Below, piece by piece: positions 57,269 to 64,000 of a DNA stretch of 64,000 nt. A model generated the notes under the pieces. The model was not told where the DNA came from. It saw nothing but the letters and a program-made list of their open reading frames with translations, and made no database searches. A program made the position numbers and the translations under genes. The first letter of the stretch is position 1. The number at the start of each line of letters is the position of its first letter. The stretch comes from Burkholderia thailandensis E264 (GTDB lineage: Bacteria; Pseudomonadota; Gammaproteobacteria; Burkholderiales; Burkholderiaceae). The DNA lies in contig NC_007651.1 in NCBI RefSeq assembly GCF_000012365.1, positions 620,001 through 684,000 of the forward strand, given 5' to 3'.

Positions 57269-58441
57269 ATGCCTCTACCGTTACTCGCGCTCGCGATCAG
57301 CGCGTTCGCCATCGGCACCACCGAATTCGTCATCATGGGCTTGCTGCCCGACGTCGCGCGCGATCTCGCCGTCACGCTGCCGTCCGCGGGCCTCCTCGTG
57401 AGCGGCTATGCGCTCGGCGTCGCCGCGGGCGCGCCGCTGCTCGCCGTGCTCACGAGCCGGATGCCGCGCAAGGCCGCGCTGCAACTGCTGATGGCGATCT
57501 TCATCGCAGGCAACGTGCTGTGCGCGCTCGCGCAGAGCTACGGGATGCTGATGTTCGCGCGTGTCGTCACGTCGTTCGCGCACGGCTCGTTCTTCGGGAT
57601 CGGCGCGGTCGTCGCCGCGTCGCTCGTGAGCGTCGACAAGCGCGCGAGCGCGATCGCGCTGATGTTCACCGGGCTCACGCTCGCGAACGTGCTCGGCGTG
57701 CCGTTCGGCACCTTCGTCGGCCAGACGCTCGGCTGGCGAGCGACGTTCTGGATCGTCGCGGCGCTTGGCGTCGCGTCGCTCGCCGGCGTCGCCGCGCTCG
57801 TGCCGAAGCCGCGCGATGCGGGCCGCGCCGCGCTCGGCCGCGAGCTGCGCGTGCTGAAGGAGCCGCAGGTGTGGCTCGCGCTCGCGATGACGGTGCTCGG
57901 CTTCGGCGGCGTGTTCGTCGTGTTCACGTACATCGCGCCGATCCTCGAGGACGTGACGGGCTTCTCGCCGCACGCGGTGTCGCTCGTGCTCGTGCTGTTC
58001 GGCGTCGGGCTCACGATCGGCAACGCGATCGGCGGCCGTCTCGCGGATCGTGCGCTGATGCCGTCGCTGCTCGCGATTCTCGTCGCCCTGATCGCCGTGA
58101 TGGCGGTGTTCGCGAAGACGAGCCATCTGCCCGCCGCGGCGGCCATCACTGTGTTCGTGTGGGGAATCGCTGCTTTTGCGACGGTTCCTCCGCTACAGTC
58201 GCGTGTCGTCGAGAAGGCCGCGCACGCGCCGAATCTCGCGTCGACGCTGAACATCGGCGCGTTCAACGTCGGCAATGCGGGCGGCGCGTGGCTGGGCGGC
58301 GTCGCGCTGTCGCACGGGGCGCCGCTCGACGCACTGCCTTGGGTGGCGGCCGTCGTCACGCTCGCCGCGTTGGCGGTCACGGTGCTCGCCGCACGGCTCG
58401 ATACGCGCGTCTCACCGGGGGCGGCTGCAGCGGCGCAATGA
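57269..58441 (+). CDS. MFS transporter, DHA1 drug-exporter type
   Basis: A 390-residue major facilitator with 12 predicted membrane helices. SAFAIGTTEFVIMGLLPDVARDLAV is the opening of the AraJ/YdhP-like exporter group, and the GxLaDr-type loop reads SRMPRKAAL after helix 2. Substrate is unknown; relatives export sugars, purines or drugs. The ATG at 57269 fits the family. It is divergent from lysR, which likely regulates it. Confidence 0.88.
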   Translation: MPLPLLALAISAFAIGTTEFVIMGLLPDVARDLAVTLPSAGLLVSGYALGVAAGAPLLAVLTSRMPRKAALQLLMAIFIAGNVLCALAQSYGMLMFARVVTSFAHGSFFGIGAVVAASLVSVDKRASAIALMFTGLTLANVLGVPFGTFVGQTLGWRATFWIVAALGVASLAGVAALVPKPRDAGRAALGRELRVLKEPQVWLALAMTVLGFGGVFVVFTYIAPILEDVTGFSPHAVSLVLVLFGVGLTIGNAIGGRLADRALMPSLLAILVALIAVMAVFAKTSHLPAAAAITVFVWGIAAFATVPPLQSRVVEKAAHAPNLASTLNIGAFNVGNAGGAWLGGVALSHGAPLDALPWVAAVVTLAALAVTVLAARLDTRVSPGAAAAAQ

Positions 58442-58574
58442 CGCATCGCAAAACGCTGTCCTCTGCGATCCTGATAACAGTGTGAAGATAACTTTGTTTG
58501 ATGGCACCGTGGCGGATGTTAGTCTTTGTCTCATCTGAAACCGCTGGGCTCGCTCGGGCCCTGGAGGCAACGTC

Positions 58575-59234
58575 ATGCATTCACCGTTGGCGCTCGTGCG
58601 CGATGTGTCTTCACAGGATGCCGCTGCGGCGGCCGACGCCGATATGTCGCTCGATGCGCTCGAGCGGCTCGTCGGCGTGAATCTCGCGCGGCTGCGCGCG
58701 GAACGCCAGCTGTCGCTCGATGCGCTCGCGCGGCTCTCCGGCGTGTCGCGCGCGATGCTCGCGCAGATCGAATCGGCGCGCAGCGTGCCGTCGATCAAGG
58801 TGCTTTGCAAGGTCGCGGCCGCGCTGAAGGTGTCGGTTGCCGCGTTCCTGCGCCGTCACGCGGTCAACGGCTTCGAGCACTTGAGCGCCGAGCGCGCGGT
58901 GCGCGTCGTCAGCTCGAACGGACGCTTTTCCGCGCGCGCGCTGTATCCGGAAGGCGAGCCCGCGGTCGCCGAGTTCCACGAGTTGCGGATCGCGCCGCTG
59001 CACACCGAGCCGGGCGCGCCGCGCGCGCCCGGCACGAGCGTGAATCTCGTCGTCAGCGAAGGCACGCTCGAAGTCAGCATCCACGATCGCCGCCAGTTGC
59101 TCGCGACGGGCGATGCGATCGTGTTCGACGCCGATCAGCCGTACACGCTGCGCAATCCGGGCGATACCGAGGCGCGCGCGTTTCGCGTGACGGTGAACGC
59201 CGAAGTGCCGCCGCGCTGGCACGTGCCGGCTTGA
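58575..59234 (+). CDS. XRE-family regulator with C-terminal cupin domain
   Basis: A 219-residue protein. A helix-turn-helix (about 35-90: LARLRAERQLSLDALARLSGVSRAMLAQIE) is followed by a cupin sensor domain (about 120-210). GGAGG precedes the ATG. Such proteins control amino-acid, polyamine or sulfur metabolism genes. The gene follows the MFS gene by 133 bases; possible operators there include a CTTTGT direct repeat (about 58492 and 58532). Its target is not evident. Confidence 0.88.
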   Translation: MHSPLALVRDVSSQDAAAAADADMSLDALERLVGVNLARLRAERQLSLDALARLSGVSRAMLAQIESARSVPSIKVLCKVAAALKVSVAAFLRRHAVNGFEHLSAERAVRVVSSNGRFSARALYPEGEPAVAEFHELRIAPLHTEPGAPRAPGTSVNLVVSEGTLEVSIHDRRQLLATGDAIVFDADQPYTLRNPGDTEARAFRVTVNAEVPPRWHVPA

Positions 59235-59361
59235 CGCCGCATTTCGCCGCGCACCCCGCGCGGTTTAGACGGATTCGTCAGTAGGGTCTTGTCGCGTTCC
59301 CGCTGCGGCGATTGATCGGCTGTTGTATGCTTCAGCGGCCGGTTTGTCCGGCAATCAGTGC

Positions 59362-59503
59362 GTCTTCAGGGCGGGGCGAAATTCCCCACCGGCGGTAGGC
59401 CGGCATGTTGCCGGCGAGCCCGCGAGCGCCCGCGCGATGCGCGGGGTCAGCAGATCTGGTCCGATGCCAGAGCCGACGGTCATAGTCCGGATGAGAGAAG
59501 ATG
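59362..59503 (+). ncRNA. FMN riboswitch (RFN element)
   Basis: The conserved blocks are all in place. CTTCAGGGCGGGG and GAAATTCCCCACCGGCGGTA begin it, AGCCCGCGAGC and GGTCAGCAGATCTGGT follow, and GCCGACGGTCATAGTCCGGA and GAGAGAAGATG close the stem. It binds FMN and should lower ribB expression. A downstream GC hairpin (CGCGCGG/CCGCGCG, 59539-59558) may belong to the expression platform; it has no T-run, so control by translation or Rho is more likely than by intrinsic termination. Confidence 0.96.
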
Positions 59504-59642
59504 TGCAGATGGTCATGTGCGCCCCGTCTCGCCCGCGGCGCGCGGCGTCGTCCGCGCGGCGCGGAAGCGGCGTCGCGCTGTCTGTTTGCTATGCCCTGAA
59601 ACGTTTTTCGCCCCATTCTTTCCGCGAGGAGCGTTTCACATC

Positions 59643-60365
59643 ATGTCGTTTCCGTTGCCTTCGAAGTCGGCGCCCGCCGACGCTTTCTCCGATCTTCCAT
59701 TGCTCGATGTCGAACCGGTGCCGCCGCGCATCGCCGCCGCGCTCGCCGCGCTGCGCGAAGGGCGCGCGGTCGTGCTGCAGGACGACCACGACCGCGAGAA
59801 CGAAGCCGATCTGATCGTTGCCGCCGAACGGCTCACCGACGAGACGATGGCGCTCCTGATCCGCGAGTGCAGCGGCATCGTCTGCCTGTGCCTGACGGAC
59901 GAAAAGGTGCGCGCGCTCGCGCTGCCGCCGATGGCGCAATTGAACGAGAGCAAGAACGGCACCGCGTTCACGGTATCGATCGAGGCGCGCGCCGGCGTGA
60001 CGACGGGCGTGTCCGCCGCCGATCGCGTGACGACGATTCGCGCGGCGATCGCCGACGACGCACAGCCGCACGACATCGTGCGCCCCGGCCACGTGTTTCC
60101 GCTGCGCGCGGCGCCGGGCGGAGTGCTCGCGCGGCGCGGCCATACCGAGGGCACCGTCGATCTCGCGATCCTCGCCGGGCTGAAGCCCGCGGGCGTGCTG
60201 TGCGAGCTGATGAATCCGGACGGCACGATGACGCGCGGCGCGGACGTCGAGCGTTTCGCCGCGCAGCACGGGCTGCCGATGCTGACGATCGCGGAGCTCG
60301 TCGAATTCCGCGAACGGCTCGCGTCGTTGCGCGAGCGCGACGCGTGCTGCGAGGGCGTCGCCTGA
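59643..60365 (+). CDS. ribB: 3,4-dihydroxy-2-butanone-4-phosphate synthase
   Basis: A 240-residue enzyme that turns ribulose 5-phosphate into the four-carbon precursor of riboflavin. [16 protein letters not shown] holds the metal-binding acidic loop, and [31 protein letters not shown] is the C-terminal signature. It stands alone without a GTP cyclohydrolase II domain. AGGAG (59625-59629) precedes the ATG, which lies 140 bases after the FMN riboswitch. Confidence 0.96.
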   Translation: MSFPLPSKSAPADAFSDLPLLDVEPVPPRIAAALAALREGRAVVLQDDHDRENEADLIVAAERLTDETMALLIRECSGIVCLCLTDEKVRALALPPMAQLNESKNGTAFTVSIEARAGVTTGVSAADRVTTIRAAIADDAQPHDIVRPGHVFPLRAAPGGVLARRGHTEGTVDLAILAGLKPAGVLCELMNPDGTMTRGADVERFAAQHGLPMLTIAELVEFRERLASLRERDACCEGVA

Positions 60366-60435
60366 CCGACTCCGGTTCGCCGGGCGACCGCGTGCTGCGT
60401 GCAAGCGGCGCCGCACGCGACGCGGCTTTGCCCGG

Positions 60436-61122
60436 CTACGACTGCACGTCGCCGAATTCGCCGCGCATGCCCGCGCTGACGAGCGCGGGCAACTCGTCCA
60501 TCGAGCGCATGATGCGCATGATGCCCATCTTGCGCAGCGCATCTTCATAGCCGCCGGGAATGTGGCTCGCGCCGACGAACGCGATCGTCTTCATGCCGGC
60601 CGCGCGCGCGGCGTTCAGCCCCGATACGCTGTCTTCGACGACGATGCAGCGCGCCGGCTCGACGCCAAGCGTTCGCGCCGCGTGCAGATACACGTCCGGA
60701 TAAGGCTTCGGCCGTGCAACCTGTTCGGCGCTGAACACGCGCTCGCCGAATACGTCGGTGAGCGCCGCGCGCTTGAGCGAGTTGCGCACGCGCGCGAGCC
60801 GGCTGTTCGACACGACGGCCGCGGGCAGGGCGATCTTCGTCAGTGCGTCGCGTACGCCCGCGATCGGCGCGAGCCATTGCGCGAGCCCGGTCTCGATGTT
60901 GTGCTCGATCGTATCGAGGAAGTCCTCCGGCATCGCGATGCCGTGGCGCGCTTCGAGATCCGCGAGGAAGCGCGACGTTTGCTGGCCGAACGCGGCTTTC
61001 GCGTCTGCCGTGAAATCGATTGCGGGGAACGCGGCCGACAGCGTGTCGAACAGCACGCGATCGGCGATCACTTCGCTGTCGACGAGCACGCCGTCGCAGT
61101 CGCAAATGAGGTGGTCGAGCAT
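60436..61122 (-). CDS. HAD-family phosphatase (beta-phosphoglucomutase-like)
   Basis: A 228-residue HAD hydrolase. The nucleophile aspartates are in ICDCDGVLVDSE (D8, D10), the cap domain follows, VVSNSR is motif II, and VARPKPYPDVYLHAARTLG and VVEDSVSGLNAARAAGM are motifs III and IV. It resembles YieH-type 6-phosphogluconate phosphatases. Substrate is uncertain. The ATG at 61122 is taken from family length. It faces ribB across a 70-base gap. Confidence 0.88.
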   Translation of the reverse strand: MLDHLICDCDGVLVDSEVIADRVLFDTLSAAFPAIDFTADAKAAFGQQTSRFLADLEARHGIAMPEDFLDTIEHNIETGLAQWLAPIAGVRDALTKIALPAAVVSNSRLARVRNSLKRAALTDVFGERVFSAEQVARPKPYPDVYLHAARTLGVEPARCIVVEDSVSGLNAARAAGMKTIAFVGASHIPGGYEDALRKMGIMRIMRSMDELPALVSAGMRGEFGDVQS

Positions 61123-61474
61123 AAGGACAACAAAAAGGGTGGGGCGACGAAGCGCCATGATACGTGCTTTGTCGGCGGCGGGCGCGGCGCCGCGCATCCG
61201 CCTCAGCGTCGCGTGGCGGGGTGCGGGCGAATCCCGTGCGCGTGCCGATGCGAATGAACGGTCGGGCGCATCGGCGGGCTCACGCCGACTGGCGCGACGC
61301 GGCGCGTGATTTCCGCGCGGAAAGCGAACGCCGCATGGCGCGCGCCGAGCGAGCGTCTGCGCTCGCGAAGCGCCGGGCCGCGCATCGCCGCCTTGTCGAA
61401 GCGCGGCGATGCGATGGCGACGCGCATTGACGCGACGGGTCCGATGGGCGTGCCGGCACGCGCGCCGAAAACGA

Positions 61475-61507
61475 CCCCCCCTCGTGCGCTGCCGGCAGAG
61501 GGGGGGG
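61475..61507 (-). terminator. Terminator after glpF on the minus strand
   Basis: A seven-C, T, C arm (61475-61483) pairs with GAG plus G-run (61498-61507), with an inner TGCCGGCA. On the minus strand TCGTTTTC follows. The rest of the 428-base gap to the HAD gene (61123-61550) shows no gene. Confidence 0.6.
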
Positions 61508-61550
61508 AAGAGCGCCGCCCGCGTGCGGCCGGCGATTCGACGCGCGGTGT

Positions 61551-62267
61551 TCAGTGCGCCGTATGCAGATACAGGTACAGGTTCGCCGCGAGCACGCCGC
61601 CGACGAGCGGCCCGAGCACCGGCACCCATGCGTAGCGCCAGTCGCTGTCGCGCTTGCCGGGAATCGGCAGCAGCGCGTGCATGATGCGCGGCGACAGGTC
61701 GCGCGCGGGGCTCATCGCGTAGCCCGTCGGGCCGCCGAGCGAGATGCCGATGCCGAGCACGAGCAGGCCGACGGGCAGCGCGTCGAGCGCGCCGAGACCG
61801 ACTTGCGGCGACGCGAGATACAGCACGCCGAGGATCAGCACGAACGTGCAGATCGCCTCCGTCAGCACGTTGTGCGTGACGCTGCGGATCGCGGGCGCCG
61901 TGCAGAACACGGCGAGCTTCAGGTCGGGATCGGTTTCCTTCGCGAAGTGCTGGCGATATGCAAGCCACACGAGGAGCGCGCCCGCCATGCCGCCCAGCAT
62001 CTGCGCCGCGATGTAGCCGCCCACCTTCGCCCAGGCGAACTTGCCGGCGAGCGCGAGGCTGATCGTGACGATCGGATTCAGGTGCGCGCCGGAGAACGAT
62101 GCGGTCACGTAGACCGCGACGAATACCGCCATCGCCCAACCCATCACGATGACGATGAGGTCCGCGCCTTTGCCTTTGGTCTTCGCGAGCAGGACGTTCG
62201 CGACGGCGCCGTTGCCGAGCAGCACGAGGAGGGCCGTGCCGATGAACTCCGCGATGTATGGTGACAT
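61551..62267 (-). CDS. glpF: Glycerol uptake facilitator (aquaglyceroporin GlpF)
   Basis: A 238-residue MIP channel with six membrane helices and two half-helices. The first pore motif is NPI at residues 64-66 (SGAHLNPIVT). The second, usually NPARD, reads SPARD at 186-190 (GYAMSPARDL), so the second pore asparagine is replaced by serine. The remaining family features, including GxGISLGGPTGYA, are intact. It lies 113 bases after glpK and belongs to the glycerol catabolic unit. Confidence 0.93.
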   Translation of the reverse strand: MSPYIAEFIGTALLVLLGNGAVANVLLAKTKGKGADLIVIVMGWAMAVFVAVYVTASFSGAHLNPIVTISLALAGKFAWAKVGGYIAAQMLGGMAGALLVWLAYRQHFAKETDPDLKLAVFCTAPAIRSVTHNVLTEAICTFVLILGVLYLASPQVGLGALDALPVGLLVLGIGISLGGPTGYAMSPARDLSPRIMHALLPIPGKRDSDWRYAWVPVLGPLVGGVLAANLYLYLHTAH

Positions 62268-62380
62268 GATGTTGTCTCTCTACCGGTATGGCGGGCTCGC
62301 GGCTTGCGTCGCGCGGCCCGCCTGATTGTTGTGAATGGTGTCGTTGAAATGAGATCGATACGGATGCCGAACGAACGGGC

Positions 62381-63883
62381 TTACTGCGTGTCGTCTGCCC
62401 ATGCCTTCGCCGCGCGCACCGCGCGCTGCCAGCCGCAGAGGCACGAGCTCACCTGCTCGCGCTGCATCGACGGCGCGAAGCGGCGCTCGAGCTGCCATTG
62501 GCTGTGCAGCTCGTCGACGTTCTTCCAGTAGCCGATCGCAAGGCCCGCGAGATACGCGGCGCCGAGCGCAGTCGTCTCGGTGACGCGCGGGCGCACCGCG
62601 TCGACGCCGAGCAGATCCGCCTGGAACTGCATCAGCAGATTGTTCGCGCTTGCGCCGCCGTCCACGCGCAGCTCGCCGATCCGGATGCCCGAGTCGGCTT
62701 CCATCGCCTTCAGCACGTCGAGCGACTGATACGCGATCGAATCGAGCGCCGCGCGCGCGAGGTGCGCGGACGTCGTGCCGCGCGTGACGCCGAAGAGCGA
62801 TCCGCGCGCGCGCGCGTTCCAGTGCGGCGCGCCGAGGCCGGCGAACGCGGGCACGAGATAGACGCCGTCCGTGTGAGGCACGCCCGCCGCGAGCGCTTCG
62901 ATTTCCGACGCGCTCTTGATGATCCCGAGCCCGTCGCGCAGCCATTGCACGACCGCGCCCGCGATGAAGATGCTGCCTTCGAGCGCGTAGTTGACCTTGC
63001 CGTCGACCTGCCATGCGATCGTCGTGACGAGGTTGTTCTGTGATTCGATCGGCGTCTCGCCGGTGTTCATCATCAGGAAGCAGCCGGTGCCGTAGGTGTT
63101 CTTCACCATGCCGGAGCTCGTGCACATCTGGCCGAAGAGGGCGGCCTGCTGGTCGCCCGCGATGCCGGCGAGCGGAATCTTCGAGGCGAACACGGTGGTC
63201 TTCGTCGGCCCGTAGATCTCCGACGACGCGCGCACTTGCGGCAGCATGCTGCGCGGGATCTCGAGCGCGTCGAGCAGTTCGTCGTCCCAGTCGAGCGTGT
63301 GGATGTTGAAGAGCATCGTGCGCGACGCGTTCGTCACGTCGGTCACGTGCAGCTCGTGCTTCGTGAAGTTCCAGACGAGCCAGCTGTCGACCGTGCCGAA
63401 CGCGAGCTTGCCCTGGCGCGCCTTCTCGCGCGCGCCTTCGACGTTGTCGAGAATCCAGCGGATCTTGGTGGCCGAGAAGTACGAATCGATCGGCAGCCCC
63501 GTCTTCGCGCGCACCTTCTCGCTCAGGCCCTGCGCTTTCAACTGGTCGCAGAAATCGGCGGTGCGGCGATCCTGCCAGACGATTGCGTTGTAGATTGGAT
63601 GGCCCGTCTCGCGATCCCAGACGATCGTCGTCTCGCGCTGGTTCGTGATGCCGATCGCGGCGATCGACGTGCCGTTCAGGCCGACGCGCGTGACGGCCTC
63701 GGCCGCGACGCCCGCCTGCGTCGACCAGATCTCCTGCGGATCGTGCTCGACCCAGCCCGGCCGCGGATAAATTTGCTCGAATTCCTTCTGCGCGATCGAC
63801 ACGATGTTGCCTTGTCGATCGAACAGCATGGCGCGGGAGCTGGTCGTGCCCTGGTCGAGCGCGAGGATGTATTGATCCTGCAT
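62381..63883 (-). CDS. glpK: Glycerol kinase
   Basis: A 500-residue FGGY-family kinase that phosphorylates glycerol on entry. [16 protein letters not shown] opens the ATP-binding half, and [18 protein letters not shown] and [24 protein letters not shown] are FGGY signatures. The ATG at 63883 follows GGAGATGAGACAG, while the frame reaches 18 codons further upstream. The window ends 117 bases before it; no complete promoter is visible there. Confidence 0.97.
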
Positions 63884-64000
63884 CTGTCTCATCTCCATCC
63901 GTACGTAGTTGTGATTGGCGCCGCGGGCGCGGCGCATTCCTGATGTTTCCCTGTCGTCGTTCGTCGTTGCCGGCGTCGTGCGCGCCGGTCAGTGTGCGGC

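Noticed and set aside
1..64000. CRISPR arrays, tRNA or rRNA genes, prophage or insertion sequences
   Set aside because: I found no spaced repeats with unique spacers, no tRNA-like cloverleaf, no transposase or integrase, and no paired terminal repeats. The tandem repeats seen are short and contiguous.

Overview
The window reads as a piece of the large chromosome of a Burkholderia, most likely the pseudomallei/thailandensis/mallei group. The base composition is very GC-rich, third codon positions are almost always G or C, and the gene content and order match beta-proteobacterial housekeeping loci. I see no rRNA, tRNA, prophage, insertion sequence, CRISPR array or secretion island. It is a dense core-genome segment with 52 genes I can support.

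Left part (1-21,000). An RpiR-type regulator heads a D-amino-acid catabolic cluster (N-acyl-D-amino-acid deacylase and a RidA protein), ending at a strong terminator. Facing it are ilvA and queF. A promoter then leads into a 1342-residue flavin/iron-sulfur dehydrogenase, followed by HIT, DUF971, ubiE, a Tim44-domain protein, ubiJ and ubiB: a ubiquinone block. After that come a TPMT-like methyltransferase, an FmdB zinc ribbon, a DUF502 membrane protein, aspS, nudB and clsB.

Middle part (21,000-40,600). A TetR regulator with a perfect operator-like palindrome precedes a beta-oxidation set (acyl-CoA dehydrogenase, FadN-type bifunctional enzyme, thiolase, enoyl-CoA hydratase). Two 43-bp hairpin repeats lie just ahead of the thiolase. 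fdhD is divergent from a nitrate-reductase-associated gene. Next are a YciA-type thioesterase divergent from an Atm1-type ABC exporter, then the peptidoglycan-recycling pair amgK-murU divergent from the envelope and housekeeping run lptD-surA-pdxA-rsmA.

Right part (40,800-64,000). An EamA exporter diverges from gloA. A long minus-strand block follows, in transcription order miaB, phoH, ybeY, chaC, corC, lnt, glyQ, glyS, gmhB, plsC and a YgjP-like metallopeptidase. This is the classic miaB-phoH-ybeY-corC-lnt locus with chaC inserted and two long non-coding gaps. A LysR/MFS divergent pair, a cupin-XRE regulator, an FMN riboswitch with ribB, a HAD phosphatase and the glycerol genes glpK-glpF finish the window.

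I found no wholly new multi-gene system. The less explained signals are the 43-bp hairpin repeats before the thiolase, the codon-anomalous 3' end of ubiE, a 12-bp element shared upstream of ybeY and corC, an N-terminal extension on YbeY, a serine in the second NPA box of GlpF, and several short tandem repeats, one inside pdxA.
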